NCBI RefSeq assembly: GCF_002836975.1
Contig: NZ_NIJK01000029.1
Span: 1 to 64,000 of the forward strand
Length of the DNA stretch: 64,000 nucleotides
Direction: 5' to 3'
Source: Shewanella indica
Lineage (GTDB): Bacteria; Pseudomonadota; Gammaproteobacteria; Enterobacterales; Shewanellaceae
Part shown: piece by piece, positions 34,729-44,950 of the stretch
How the letters are laid out: every line of letters begins with the position of its first letter
Numbering within the stretch: the first letter of the stretch is position 1
Notes under the pieces: model-generated
Databases searched by the model: none
Seen by the model: only the letters and a program-made list of their open reading frames with translations
Told to the model about the DNA's origin: nothing
Made by a program: the position numbers and the translations under genes

Positions 34729-36135
34729 TTAGTCCTCTTCAAATTGCGGACCGGCGTAATTGTCAAAGCGGGAGAACATCCCCTGGAAAGTCAGCCTGAC
34801 CCGGCCTATGGGGCCGTTACGTTGCTTACCTATGATGATCTCTGCCGTGCCTTTATCGGGCGAATCGTCGTTATACACCTCGTCACGATAAATAAACATG
34901 ATAAGGTCCGCATCCTGCTCGATAGAGCCGGATTCACGCAAGTCAGAGTTTACCGGGCGTTTATCGGCCCTTTGCTCCAATGAGCGGTTCAGCTGTGACA
35001 GGGCGATCACCGGGATCTCCAGCTCCTTGGCCAAAGCCTTGAGCGAGCGGGAGATTTCAGCAATTTCCAGGGTCCGGTTATCGGCCAACGCCGGCACCTG
35101 CATCAACTGCAGGTAGTCGACCATGATCATAGACAGACCACCGTATTCCCGGGCGATACGCCTGGCCCTGCTGCGCACTTCGGTCGGTGTCAGGCCCGAG
35201 CTGTCATCGATATACATCTTGCCCTGCTCGAGCATGATCCCCATGGTGGATGACACCCGCGCCCAATCATCATCATCCAGCTGGCCGGTACGTATCTTGG
35301 TCTGGTCCACCCGGCCAAGCGACGCCAACATACGCATCATGATCTGTTCCGAGGGCATCTCGAGACTGAAGATAAGCACTGGCTTGTCTTCATTGAGCGC
35401 CGCGTATTCACAAAGGTTCATCGCAAAGGTGGTCTTACCCATGGAAGGACGGGCCGCGACAATAACCAGATCACCGGACTGGAAACCTGCGGTCATCTTA
35501 TCCAGATCGGAGAAGCCGCTGGATACCCCGGTCACACCGTTGTGCGGGTTGTTGTACAGCTGCTCAATCTTGTCGACCGTTTTTTCGAGGATGGTCTTGA
35601 TCCCCTCCGGGCCCTCGTTGGCGTTGGCGCGCTGCTCGGCTATCTTGAACACCTTGGTTTCGGCCAAGTCCAGCAAGGCGCCTGAGTCCCGCCCCTCTGG
35701 GTTGTAACCGGCATCGGCAATCTCATGTGCCACCCGGATCATCTCCCGCACCACGGCACGCTCGCGCACGATTTCGGCGTAGGAGAGAATATTACCGGCG
35801 CTGGGGGTATTCTTGGCGATCTCACCCAGATAGGTAAAACCACCGGCATCTTCCAGCTCGTCAGTCAGTTCCAGTTGTTCTGAAACCGTAATCAAATCTA
35901 TGGGTTGGCCATTTTCTACTAGCTTTTGCATGGCACCGAAAATCAGCCTGTGGGAACGGGAGTAAAAGTCTTCTCTGACCACGGCCTCGGACACCTTGTC
36001 CCAGGCCTCTGCATCCAGCATTAGTCCCCCGAGCACGGATTGCTCCGCCTCAATGGAGTGGGGGGGCAGCTTGAGCGCGTCAACCTGGACGTCTCTTCGC
36101 TTATCTTTGGCCTTAAAGGCACCTTGCTGTTGCAT
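34729..36135 (-). CDS. dnaB: Replicative DNA helicase DnaB
   Basis: 468 aa. The hexameric 5'-to-3' helicase of the replication fork. The N-terminal primase-interacting domain begins PPHSIEAEQSVLGGLM. The RecA-like domain has the Walker A ARPSMGKTTFA near residue 237, and DYLQLM and QLNRSLEQR later. No intein is present. ATG 36135 has GGAG 4 nt upstream; a TTG seven codons earlier is less likely. Confidence 0.97.
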   Translation of the reverse strand: MQQQGAFKAKDKRRDVQVDALKLPPHSIEAEQSVLGGLMLDAEAWDKVSEAVVREDFYSRSHRLIFGAMQKLVENGQPIDLITVSEQLELTDELEDAGGFTYLGEIAKNTPSAGNILSYAEIVRERAVVREMIRVAHEIADAGYNPEGRDSGALLDLAETKVFKIAEQRANANEGPEGIKTILEKTVDKIEQLYNNPHNGVTGVSSGFSDLDKMTAGFQSGDLVIVAARPSMGKTTFAMNLCEYAALNEDKPVLIFSLEMPSEQIMMRMLASLGRVDQTKIRTGQLDDDDWARVSSTMGIMLEQGKMYIDDSSGLTPTEVRSRARRIAREYGGLSMIMVDYLQLMQVPALADNRTLEIAEISRSLKALAKELEIPVIALSQLNRSLEQRADKRPVNSDLRESGSIEQDADLIMFIYRDEVYNDDSPDKGTAEIIIGKQRNGPIGRVRLTFQGMFSRFDNYAGPQFEED

Positions 36136-36265
36136 AAATCTCCAACTCTCCAACAATCAGGCAAAATGTGATATAAAACCCGGTTCAATCAGAACAGGAA
36201 TTTTACACCTACAATCACCTGTTTTTCATATCCAAACGGACACTAACAATAAATAAGGAATGAAC

Positions 36266-38467
36266 ATGCGCAATGCATTGGCTGCAGCCTTGGCGCTGAC
36301 CTCCGGCCTCGCCATAGCCGATGAAGGGCAGTGGCAACCTTACCAAATGCCCTCTATTGCCGACAAGCTCAGTGAGCGCGGCATCGCCATCCCGGCAGAG
36401 CAACTGGCCGATCTCGGAAAGTACCCCATGAACGCCGTGGTGGGCCTCGGCTATTGTACCGCCAGTTTCGTCTCACCCCAAGGATTGGTTGTCACCAACC
36501 ATCACTGTGCCTATCGGGGTATCCAATACAACAGCACCAAAGAACACAACTATCTGGCCGACGGCTTTTTGGCCAAAGAACAACGCCTGGAGCCTTCGGC
36601 CGGTCCCAACGAGCGCCTCTATGTCACCGAGGCGGTCACAGATGTCACAGATAAAATAACGGTCAACCTGCCGAGCGAGCCACTGGCGCGTTATGAAGCC
36701 ATCCAGGCCAACAGCAAGGCGGTGGTCAAAGAGTGTGAAGCCGACGACAACTACCGCTGCTCAGTACGTAGTTTCCACAATGGACTTGAATACTACCTGA
36801 TCAAACAGCTGATTATTCGCGATGTGCGCCTGGTTTATGCGCCACCCGAGAGTGTTGGCGGTTTCGGTGGCGACATAGATAACTATGAATACCCTCGTCA
36901 CAGCGGCGACTTTACCTTCCTCAGGGCTTATGTCGGCAAGGATGGCAAACCGGCAGCCTATGCCGAGGATAACGTGCCTTATCAGCCCAAGAGCTTCCTC
37001 AAGGTCAATGCCGATGGCGTTAAGGCCGGTGATGGCGTGTTTGTGGCCGGTTACCCGGGTTCAACCAGCCGCTACCGCCTGACCTCAGAGCTGAGATTCG
37101 CCAGCGACTGGCTCTATCCGACCCAAGCCGCCCGCTATCAGGCCAAAATCGACACCATTGAGGGCATGGGCGCTTCCGACAAGGATATCGCCATCAAGTA
37201 TGCCGGGACTCTGGCCGGCATGGCCAACCGGATGAAAAAACTCAACGGCTTATTGGATGGCTTCCACGCCACTGACATCGCCGCCATCAAGCAGGTCGAG
37301 GAAAATGCCTTCCGCGACTGGCTGGCCAAAGATAAAGACGCACAGCCGCTGATGGCGCAACTGAGTGAGCTCGAACAACTGCTGGCCGAGCAACAGCACA
37401 AGTATCAGCAGAGCTACTATTTTGACAACGCTCAATCCAGTGCTCTGCTCGGCGCCGCCAAGCAGCTTTATCGCCTGGCCAAAGAAAACCAAAAGCCGGA
37501 TGCCGAGCGCGAAGCGGGTTATCAAGAACGTGACATGAAGATGTTCGCTGCCCGTCTCAAGCGACTTGATTCCAGCTTCGATATCAGCGTCGACAAGACA
37601 CTATGGCAGATGGATATCGACGCCTACCTGGCGCAGGATAACCGGGTCGCCGTGATGGATCAGTTGCTGACACCCGAGCAAGGCATCAGCCTGGGCGACA
37701 AGCTCGAAGGCATGTATGCCCTGACCGAGCTGACCGACCCAGAAAAACGCCTCGACTGGATGCAGGCCAAGCCAGAAGCTTTCGAGAGCAGCAGCGATCC
37801 CTTCATTCGTATGGCAGTAGCCCTGTACGACACCAATATGGCGCAGGAAAAAGCCGACAAGGAACTGGCCGGTAAGCTGTCCATCGCCCGCCCCGCCTAC
37901 ATGAAGGCGATCATCGCCTATAACAAGGCCATGGGTAAGCCTGTCTATCCGGATGCCAACGGCACCTTAAGGATCAGCTATGGTATGGTCGATGGCTATC
38001 AGTCCCGTGATGCGCTCTACAAGCAACCTTTTACCAAGCTGGAAGGGATAGTTGCCAAGCACACAGGTGTCGAGCCCTACAATGCACCGCAAAAGCTGCT
38101 GGATGCCATCAAGCAGGGACGACTGGGCGAGCATAAGGTGCAGCACTTGTATCAGGATCCCCGCAGCTGGTTGTGCCGCCTGTTCTCCTGCCTGGATAAC
38201 CCGGCCGAGTTCAACTCTGTACCGGTTAACTTCCTCTCCAGCGTAGATACCACAGGAGGCAATTCAGGCTCCCCTGTGTTTAACGGCAAGGGCGAGCTGG
38301 TTGGTCTCAACTTTGACTCCACCTATGAAGCCATCACCAAAGATTGGTACTTCAACCCCACCATCACCCGCGCCGTACACGTGGATATCCGCTACATTCT
38401 GTGGATGATGGATGAAGTAGATCATGCCGACAACCTGCTCAAAGAGCTGGAACTGGTGCGCAACTGA
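36266..38467 (+). CDS. S46 family dipeptidyl-peptidase
   Basis: 733 aa with a signal peptide. S46 peptidases (DPP7/DPP11) remove dipeptides from oligopeptide N termini in the periplasm. The catalytic His is in VVTNHHCAYRG (near residue 80), an Asp in GGDIDNYEYPRH, and the Ser in TGGNSGSPVFNG (near 667). The S1 specificity position after NFD is Ser (near 685), where I recall Gly in DPP7 and Arg in DPP11. ATG 36266 has AAGGA at proper spacing; the ATG two codons earlier touches it. Divergent from dnaB. Confidence 0.92.
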   Translation: MRNALAAALALTSGLAIADEGQWQPYQMPSIADKLSERGIAIPAEQLADLGKYPMNAVVGLGYCTASFVSPQGLVVTNHHCAYRGIQYNSTKEHNYLADGFLAKEQRLEPSAGPNERLYVTEAVTDVTDKITVNLPSEPLARYEAIQANSKAVVKECEADDNYRCSVRSFHNGLEYYLIKQLIIRDVRLVYAPPESVGGFGGDIDNYEYPRHSGDFTFLRAYVGKDGKPAAYAEDNVPYQPKSFLKVNADGVKAGDGVFVAGYPGSTSRYRLTSELRFASDWLYPTQAARYQAKIDTIEGMGASDKDIAIKYAGTLAGMANRMKKLNGLLDGFHATDIAAIKQVEENAFRDWLAKDKDAQPLMAQLSELEQLLAEQQHKYQQSYYFDNAQSSALLGAAKQLYRLAKENQKPDAEREAGYQERDMKMFAARLKRLDSSFDISVDKTLWQMDIDAYLAQDNRVAVMDQLLTPEQGISLGDKLEGMYALTELTDPEKRLDWMQAKPEAFESSSDPFIRMAVALYDTNMAQEKADKELAGKLSIARPAYMKAIIAYNKAMGKPVYPDANGTLRISYGMVDGYQSRDALYKQPFTKLEGIVAKHTGVEPYNAPQKLLDAIKQGRLGEHKVQHLYQDPRSWLCRLFSCLDNPAEFNSVPVNFLSSVDTTGGNSGSPVFNGKGELVGLNFDSTYEAITKDWYFNPTITRAVHVDIRYILWMMDEVDHADNLLKELELVRN

Positions 38468-38491
38468 TAGCCACTAATCTGCAATACCCCT

Positions 38492-38519
38492 GAAAACACC
38501 CGCCCCGGCGGGTGTTTTC
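38492..38519 (+). terminator. Terminator of the S46 peptidase gene
   Basis: GAAAACACCCGCC hairpin with perfect 13-bp arms and a CC loop. It ends in TTTTC, 25 bp past the stop. Confidence 0.82.
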
Positions 38520-38716
38520 GTCTCTGTAGTCATCGCCAATCAAGTCAGCAGCGCTTCTACCAGAGATAACAAATCTTCAATCAATGCCGCTGTAATAGCG
38601 ACGTGAACAAGCGACTATATAGTAGTGAAGGTGTGCTGGTAATAGATGCTTGATTTGGGCATTCGCAGGCAAAGAAGAAAGGGGGGCCCCCGAGGCACTC
38701 AGCGACCAAACAGGCA
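38520..38716. other. Gene-free stretch between two terminators
   Basis: About 200 bp between convergent terminators. I see no plausible open frame with a ribosome binding site. The only notable sequence is GGGGGGCCCCC at 38681-38691. Confidence 0.6.
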
Positions 38717-38748
38717 TAAAAAAACACCGCCCGAAGGCGGTGTTTTTC
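38717..38748. terminator. Terminator of the rpsF-rplI operon
   Basis: AACACCGCC-CGAA-GGCGGTGTT hairpin with A and T tracts on both sides, 16 bp past the rplI stop. Confidence 0.9.
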
Positions 38749-38763
38749 TAGTAAAAGCCGGGA

Positions 38764-39216
38764 TTAAGCTTCAGCAACAACAGTTACTTTAACTACCGCT
38801 TTTACTTCAGTGTGCAGCTGAACTTCAACTTCGAAGTCGCCAGTAGTGCGCAGAGCGCCCAGTGGCAGACGTACTTCGGCTTTGGCCAGTTCAACGCCGG
38901 CAGCAGTTACTGCATCAGCGATGTCACGGGTACCGATAGAACCGAACAGCTTGCCTTCGTCACCGGCTTTAGAAGCGATAACAACCGCTTCCAGAGCAGA
39001 GATCTGCTCTGCACGAGCAGTGGCAGCGGCCAGGTCGGCAGCCAGTTTGGCTTCCAGCTCAGCACGACGAGCTTCGAAAACTTTTACGTTCTCAGCGTTG
39101 GCAACAACAGCTTTGCCTTTTGGCAGCAGGTAGTTACGAGCGTAACCGGCCTTAACTGATACCTGGTCACCCAGGTTGCCCAGGTTTGCGATTTTATCAA
39201 GCAGAATAACGTTCAT
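38764..39216 (-). CDS. rplI: 50S ribosomal protein L9
   Basis: 150 aa, family length. Binds 23S rRNA near the L1 stalk and helps hold the reading frame. The N-terminal [19 protein letters not shown] and [14 protein letters not shown] are the conserved L9 signatures, followed by the long helix and C-terminal globule. ATG 39216 has AGAGGAA upstream. Last gene of the rpsF operon. Confidence 0.98.
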   Translation of the reverse strand: MNVILLDKIANLGNLGDQVSVKAGYARNYLLPKGKAVVANAENVKVFEARRAELEAKLAADLAAATARAEQISALEAVVIASKAGDEGKLFGSIGTRDIADAVTAAGVELAKAEVRLPLGALRTTGDFEVEVQLHTEVKAVVKVTVVAEA

Positions 39217-39246
39217 TATCAATTCCTCTAGCTAGAACAGTGCCGA

Positions 39247-39791
<545 letters not shown>

Positions 39792-39799
39792 AGAAAAAC

Positions 39800-40201
39800 T
39801 TACTCAGCGCTTGCTTCAGCGTTTTCTTGGGTTTCTTCAGCAGCTTTTTCGCTAACGGCGCTGCGACGTGAATCGCGCTCGTCTTTAGCTTTGGCCATTG
39901 GAGATGCTTCAGTGATGGCAGCTTTAGTGCGCATCACCAGGCTACGCAGAACGGCGTCGTTGAAACGGAAAGCAGTTTCCAGCTCTTCAACAGACTCTGC
40001 AGTGGTCTCAACGTTCATCAGAACATAGTGAGCCTTGTGCAGATCCTGGATTGGGTAAGCCAGTTGGCGACGACCCCAGTCTTCCAAACGATGGATTTGA
40101 CCGCCAGCTTCGGTGATAACACCTGTGTAGCGCTCAATCATACCTGGTACTTGTTCACTCTGATCAGGGTGAACCATAAATACGATTTCGTAATGACGCA
40201 T
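39800..40201 (-). CDS. rpsF: 30S ribosomal protein S6
   Basis: 133 aa. Starts [22 protein letters not shown] and contains [11 protein letters not shown] and KAHYVLMNV, the S6 core. The C-terminal tail is acidic and Ala/Glu-rich. A Glu-ligation tail exists in E. coli S6. AAGGAG precedes the start. First gene of its operon, with a structured leader. Confidence 0.98.
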   Translation of the reverse strand: MRHYEIVFMVHPDQSEQVPGMIERYTGVITEAGGQIHRLEDWGRRQLAYPIQDLHKAHYVLMNVETTAESVEELETAFRFNDAVLRSLVMRTKAAITEASPMAKAKDERDSRRSAVSEKAAEETQENAEASAE

Positions 40202-40224
40202 TTAGTGCTCCTTACGGTTATCTA

Positions 40225-40259
40225 GCCTCGTGGTTGGCTCAGTCAGACCAAATGGAGGC
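40225..40259 (-). promoter_or_regulatory. Hairpin in the rpsF leader, candidate S6:S18 binding site
   Basis: In the minus-strand leader, GCCTC (40255-40259) pairs with GAGGC (40225-40229), and an inner TTGG/CCAA stem forms. ATAACCGTAAGGAG follows up to the start. Gammaproteobacterial rpsF leaders are known to bind the S6:S18 complex for autogenous control, and the position and the ACCG beside the ribosome binding site fit. The exact motif match is inferred. Confidence 0.5.
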
Positions 40260-40296
40260 AAGGAACGAAAATTAATGTGACTGAATTAGGCGCGAA

Positions 40297-40325
40297 ATAG
40301 TACATAAAGGCCGCGGTAAATTCAA
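40297..40325 (-). promoter_or_regulatory. Sigma-70 promoter of the rpsF operon
   Basis: TTGAAT (40320-40325) and TACTAT (40297-40302) are 17 bp apart on the minus strand, giving a leader of about 89 nt before rpsF. Confidence 0.65.
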
Positions 40326-40406
40326 GCAATAACTTTGCCTCGGCCCCATCAGCAGGTATTATGTGACGCTAAATTTATGGCAGTGACAGCAAAAGACACA
40401 AGAATA

Positions 40407-41150
40407 ATGACAAGATCCTCTGTATTGGCGTTATTGTTTGCGCTACCGACTTCGGCGTGGGCCTTGGTGCCTCCGGATTATCGCGAGCCTCCGAGCGACT
40501 TCACCGCTGAGATTGAGGCCGGCTTTCAGCTCAACACTGGTAACACAGACTCAAGCAGTTTCAATGGTCGCACCAAGTTGGTTTACGACACGGAAAACGC
40601 CAAACAGGAAGGAACCCTCAAGGCCTATTTCGCCTCTGACTCTGAAAAAACCACTGCCGAGAAGTACAATCTGCAACTGCAGTCCAACTACAAACTCAAC
40701 GGCGGCTATATCTTCGGCCGCGGCGAATTTATCTGGGACAAGTTCGGTTCTTACACAGAAATTTATACCGCGTCCAGTGGTTATGGTTTCGATGCCATCA
40801 GTACCCGTCGTACCAAGTTGAGCTTCGAAGTCGGCCCGGGTTACCGATACAACATGCCCAAGGAAACCGATGCCGCTCCGGACCCTGTGGCCGAAAAGGA
40901 TGTGATCCTGCGAACCGCGGCCAAGTTCGAGCAGAAAATCCACGAATACACCAGTTTCACTGCCGACCTGACCGCCGAGGTGGGCGAAAACAACAACACC
41001 CTGGCGCTGGACATGGGCTATAAAAATACCCTGTTTCAGGACTGGGCCTTCAAAATAGGCTTTAACGTCAAATATACAGAAGTGGTGCCGGAAGGCAGTA
41101 GACAGACAGATACCATCACCACCTTCAACCTGCTCTATACCTTTCAGTAA
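40407..41150 (+). CDS. DUF481 family outer-membrane protein
   Basis: 247 aa from ATG 40407. A signal peptide (ending SAWA) is followed by repeated beta strands and a C-terminal Phe-Gln (LLYTFQ), as in DUF481/YdiY-like salt-induced outer-membrane proteins. The conserved start of the mature part is AEIEAGFQLNTGNTDSSSF. Function unknown. Upstream in-frame starts (40335, 40377) lack a signal-peptide shape and a good ribosome binding site. Divergent from rpsF. Confidence 0.85.
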   Translation: MTRSSVLALLFALPTSAWALVPPDYREPPSDFTAEIEAGFQLNTGNTDSSSFNGRTKLVYDTENAKQEGTLKAYFASDSEKTTAEKYNLQLQSNYKLNGGYIFGRGEFIWDKFGSYTEIYTASSGYGFDAISTRRTKLSFEVGPGYRYNMPKETDAAPDPVAEKDVILRTAAKFEQKIHEYTSFTADLTAEVGENNNTLALDMGYKNTLFQDWAFKIGFNVKYTEVVPEGSRQTDTITTFNLLYTFQ

Positions 41151-41176
41151 CTCCCTCGCTTGAAGAGCTCTTTCAA

Positions 41177-41743
41177 CTAAAGAGCTCCAAGAAAACACTC
41201 CAGGCTTAACGCTGAACGCTTGTCACCGCGCTCAAGCGCCTGCAGATAGCGATAGATGGCGGTTTCATGCCGCTCCAATAGACGAAAGGCAGCGCCGTAC
41301 TCAGAGTTGATCTCGGCATCATCCGCCCACTTGGCATATTTTTGCTGGTAAGGTTCAACCCAGAGGCTGAGCGCCGCAAGCAACTCATGCCAGGGAAGCT
41401 TCAGCCAACTGTCCACTTCTTTTTGCGCTTGCATGCGCACTTGCTCCTGCAACGCCTCATCCAGACTCGTCAGTTCAGGCAGCAATTGCAGCAAAGCCTT
41501 GGCAGTATATTGTTCCACCTTGAACAGTAGAGAAAATGCGGCTTGGCTTTCTATTAAGTGGCTTTCAGTTAAGTGGATTTCTGTTAACTGGCTTTCAGTT
41601 GCCTGAAAATGATAATCCCGGCCCAGGCGCTCGAAGAACGCCATGCCATAGATTTCACCCAGATAGCCTTGTTGCAGTTGCATGGGATACGGGCCGGCAC
41701 TGCTATACAGTTTATGGCCCGTATTCTCAAGAGAGGCTGCCAT
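41177..41743 (-). CDS. Unknown protein with a short internal repeat, after rlmB
   Basis: 188 aa, cytoplasmic, mostly helical. I do not recognise a family. The N-terminal part has a degenerate pentapeptide repeat ESQLT-EIHLT-ESHLI-ESQAA, encoded by four 15-bp units at 41545-41604. The C-terminal part is rich in Leu, Glu and Tyr (AIYRYLQALERGDKRSALSLE). It begins 10 bp after the rlmB stop, so it should be co-transcribed with rnr and rlmB. Confidence 0.75.
   Translation of the reverse strand: MAASLENTGHKLYSSAGPYPMQLQQGYLGEIYGMAFFERLGRDYHFQATESQLTEIHLTESHLIESQAAFSLLFKVEQYTAKALLQLLPELTSLDEALQEQVRMQAQKEVDSWLKLPWHELLAALSLWVEPYQQKYAKWADDAEINSEYGAAFRLLERHETAIYRYLQALERGDKRSALSLECFLGAL
41545..41604 (-). 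repeat. Four tandem 15-bp coding repeats
   Basis: Units 41545-41559, 41560-41574, 41575-41589 and 41590-41604 share the frame GGCTTTCnGTTAAGT with 1-4 differences each. The unit length is a multiple of three, so copy changes keep the reading frame. Confidence 0.85.
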
Positions 41744-41752
41744 ATTCGGCAG

Positions 41753-42490
41753 TTAGAGACGCTGACGCACAGCTTCGAACAGACAGATGCCGGTCGCCAC
41801 CGACACGTTCAGACTGGAGACACTGCCCGCCATAGGAATAGAGATCAGGGTGTCGCAACTTTCGCGGCTCAGGCGTCTCAGCCCCTTGCCTTCGGCGCCC
41901 ATGGCAATGGCCAGAGCCCCCTTGAGGTCAGCCTGATACAAAGTGCTGTCGGCCTCGCCTGCAGTGCCGGCAATCCACACACCCCGTTCCTGCAAACGCT
42001 TCATGGTACGCGCCAGGTTGGTCACTTGAAACAGCGGCACTGTCTCGGCCGCGCCGCAAGCCACCTTGCTGACGGTCGGCGTCAGTCCCACGGAGTTGTC
42101 TTTAGGCACTATGACGCCGTGAACCCCGGCCGCATCGGCATTTCGCAGACAGGCCCCCAGATTGTGGGGATCTGTGACCCCATCCAGGATCAGCAAAAAT
42201 GGCGAGTCTGTCTTATCCAGCAGGGCTTCGAGATCGTTTTCGGTCAAGACCTTGGCCGGACGCACCCGGATGATGATCCCTTGATGCTGAGAGCTTTCGG
42301 CCTTGTCATCCAGTGTCTTGCGGGATGCCTGCTGGGGGCGAATGCCCCACTGAGCCGCCATCTCCAACAAGGGCTTGATCCTGTCATCCTGACGACCACT
42401 GAGCAGCCACATTTCCAATACCCGCTCCGGAGCGTGTTTCAGCAAAGACTCGACCGCGTGAATGCCAAACACCAGTTCCTGTTTTTTCAT
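41753..42490 (-). CDS. rlmB: 23S rRNA 2'-O-methyltransferase RlmB
   Basis: 245 aa. SpoU-family methylase of G2251 in the 23S rRNA P loop. The N-terminal L30e-like RNA-binding domain begins [10 protein letters not shown]. The knotted SAM domain has [29 protein letters not shown] and [18 protein letters not shown]. Directly abuts the rnr stop, as in E. coli. Confidence 0.97.
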   Translation of the reverse strand: MKKQELVFGIHAVESLLKHAPERVLEMWLLSGRQDDRIKPLLEMAAQWGIRPQQASRKTLDDKAESSQHQGIIIRVRPAKVLTENDLEALLDKTDSPFLLILDGVTDPHNLGACLRNADAAGVHGVIVPKDNSVGLTPTVSKVACGAAETVPLFQVTNLARTMKRLQERGVWIAGTAGEADSTLYQADLKGALAIAMGAEGKGLRRLSRESCDTLISIPMAGSVSSLNVSVATGICLFEAVRQRL

Positions 42491-44905
42491 TTACTTCTTT
42501 CTCTTGACTCGTTTGGCTGCCTTGGGCTTTTTCGCCCCGGCGTTGCCGGCAGCCTTGGTTGATTTGCTTTTGGCGGATGCGCCTGTGGACTTAGACTTGG
42601 CGCTCCCTTTACCTGTCGGCTTCTGTGCCTTGGCCGAGCGGCGGGCTCCTTCAATATTGACCCTTTCCCGCGCGGTCAGCGGCTTACTCTTGCTGCGGCC
42701 TTTACGGCGCTGGCTGCGGCCCTCTTCGTCCACCATCAGCAAGTCTATCTGCCTGTCGTCCAGATTGACCGAGGCGACTTTGACCGTCACAGCATCGCCA
42801 ATCTGGTAGATCTGCCCTGAGTGCTCACCTATCAGGCGCTGGCGCATGGGATCATACTGGAAATAGTCGCTGCCCAGAGTGGAGATATGCACCAAACCGT
42901 CGATAAACAAATCATTGAGACGCACAAACAGCCCGAAGCTGGTGACGGAAGCCACCACCGCATTGAAGGTGTCACCCACATGGTCCTGCATAAACTCACA
43001 CTTGAGCCAGTCGGAGACGTCCCGGGTGGCTTCATCGGCGCGGCGCTCGGTGTTGGAACACTCTTCGCCAAGCTGATCCAGCTCATCGAGCTGATAGTGA
43101 TAGCCGCCGTCCGGGGTCCACTTATCGCTCGCTTCGCCACGCTCTTTGGCGAGCAGGTAACGGATCACCCTGTGCAACACCAAGTCAGGATAACGGCGAA
43201 TGGGCGACGTAAAGTGAGAATACTCCTCCAACGCCAGACCAAAGTGGCCTTCATTGTCCGGTGTGTAAGTCGCCTGGCGCATGGAGCGCAGCAACATCAC
43301 CTGAATGAGTTCGGCATCGGCGCGCCCCTGCACTTTTTCCATCAGCGCCTGGTAGTCACTGGGCTCGGGTTCTAAACCGCCGCCCATGGAGAGGCCCCGC
43401 TCAGCCAGAAACTCCTTGAACTGAGTCAGCTTCTGCTCGGATGGCGCTTCATGCACCCGATAGAGAACTTCCCCCTTGTGCTTTTTGACAAACTTGGCCG
43501 CCGCCACGTTGGCGAGGATCATACATTCTTCGATGATCTTGTGCGCCTGATTACGGGCTCTGGGCACTATCTTGTCTATCTTGCGCTGCTCATTGAAGAT
43601 GAACTGGGTTTCCAGCGTCTCAAAGGCGATAGCGCCACGGTTGGCCCGCTGGCTATCGAGCGCCAGATACAGCTCCTGCAACACCTTGAGATGCGGCAAT
43701 AAAGGCTTATGCTCTTCCAGGCCTTCTTCGCCTTCCAGCATAGCCGCCACCTGGGTATAGGTGAAGCGGGCGTGGGAATGCATCACCGCCGGATAGAACT
43801 TGTAGCCGGACAACTTACCCGCCGCCGACACTGTCATCTCGGCCACCATACAGAGGCGGTCAACTCCCGGATTCAGGGAACACAGGCCGTTGGAGAGCTT
43901 TTCCGGCAACATAGGGATCACCTGTGACGGGAAGTACACAGAGTTGCCTCGGGCACGGGCTTCTTGATCCAGCGCCGATTGAGTACGCACATAATAACTG
44001 ACATCGGCAATGGCCACCCACAGGCGCCAACCGCCGCTACGCTTACGCTCGGCATAGACGGCATCGTCAAAGTCGCGGGCATCTTCACCGTCTATAGTGA
44101 CCAAGGGCAGTTGTCGCAGGTCGACCCGCCCTACCTTGTCTTGTTCCTGCACTTCATCGGGGATCTTGTTCAGTTTCTTCTCGATGGCGGCAGACCAGGT
44201 ATGGGGCAGATCATAGTTGCGCAGGGCAATTTCTATTTCCATTCCCGGTGCCATCTCTTTACCCAGCACCTCGACCACCTTACCGGCGGCTTTGACATAG
44301 CGTCCCGGCCTGCGGGTGAGTTCCACCACCACCACATCGCCCTGACGGGCGCCGTTGCGATCGGCGTTGTCTATCAATATTTCCTGGGTAATACGCTTAT
44401 CATCGGCGATAACAAAGGCCATGCCGCAATCGACATGGAAGCGCCCCACCAGAGCGGCGGTTCGCTCGGCAACCAGGCGCACTATGCGGGCTTCGCGGCG
44501 CCCCTTGCGATCGACTCCGGCCTTTTGCGCCAACACCTTGTCGCCATGGAAGTACCTGAGCATATCGCCATGGTTGATAAACAGGTCATCACCGCCTTCA
44601 TCGGGACGGAAAAAGCCATAGCCATCTCTGTGGCCCAGCACTGTGCCCTGGATCAAGTCCATCCGCTCCGGCAGGCCGTAACACTGGCCGCGGGTAAATA
44701 CCAGCTGACCATCGCGCTCCATGGCACGCAGCCGACGCCGCAGCGCCTCGAGTTGTTCTTCGTCGGAGATGTTGAGGGCCGTGGCGATCCGCTCACGATT
44801 CAGGGGAGAGGTCTGCGAGCGCAGATATTCCAATATAAATTCCCGGCTGGGAATGGGGTTGTCGTACTTATCTTGCTCTCGCTCAAAATGAGGATCTTTT
44901 ATCAT
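42491..44905 (-). CDS. rnr: Ribonuclease R
   Basis: 804 aa. A processive 3'-to-5' exoribonuclease that degrades structured RNA. Domains in order: N-terminal helix-turn-helix, two cold-shock domains, the RNB catalytic core ([15 protein letters not shown] with its Asp cluster, near residues 275-290), an S1 domain, and a long Lys/Arg/Ala/Ser-rich tail. Immediately upstream of rlmB and coupled to it. The basic tail is typical of gammaproteobacterial RNase R. Confidence 0.97.
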   Translation of the reverse strand: MIKDPHFEREQDKYDNPIPSREFILEYLRSQTSPLNRERIATALNISDEEQLEALRRRLRAMERDGQLVFTRGQCYGLPERMDLIQGTVLGHRDGYGFFRPDEGGDDLFINHGDMLRYFHGDKVLAQKAGVDRKGRREARIVRLVAERTAALVGRFHVDCGMAFVIADDKRITQEILIDNADRNGARQGDVVVVELTRRPGRYVKAAGKVVEVLGKEMAPGMEIEIALRNYDLPHTWSAAIEKKLNKIPDEVQEQDKVGRVDLRQLPLVTIDGEDARDFDDAVYAERKRSGGWRLWVAIADVSYYVRTQSALDQEARARGNSVYFPSQVIPMLPEKLSNGLCSLNPGVDRLCMVAEMTVSAAGKLSGYKFYPAVMHSHARFTYTQVAAMLEGEEGLEEHKPLLPHLKVLQELYLALDSQRANRGAIAFETLETQFIFNEQRKIDKIVPRARNQAHKIIEECMILANVAAAKFVKKHKGEVLYRVHEAPSEQKLTQFKEFLAERGLSMGGGLEPEPSDYQALMEKVQGRADAELIQVMLLRSMRQATYTPDNEGHFGLALEEYSHFTSPIRRYPDLVLHRVIRYLLAKERGEASDKWTPDGGYHYQLDELDQLGEECSNTERRADEATRDVSDWLKCEFMQDHVGDTFNAVVASVTSFGLFVRLNDLFIDGLVHISTLGSDYFQYDPMRQRLIGEHSGQIYQIGDAVTVKVASVNLDDRQIDLLMVDEEGRSQRRKGRSKSKPLTARERVNIEGARRSAKAQKPTGKGSAKSKSTGASAKSKSTKAAGNAGAKKPKAAKRVKRKK

Positions 44906-44950
44906 TCAATTTCCAATTTCTTCGTTGTCGCATCCAATGCGACAAGCTAA

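Noticed and set aside
38681-38691. GGGGGGCCCCC run
   Set aside because: Striking but short, between two terminators, and with no known role or repeat elsewhere in the window.
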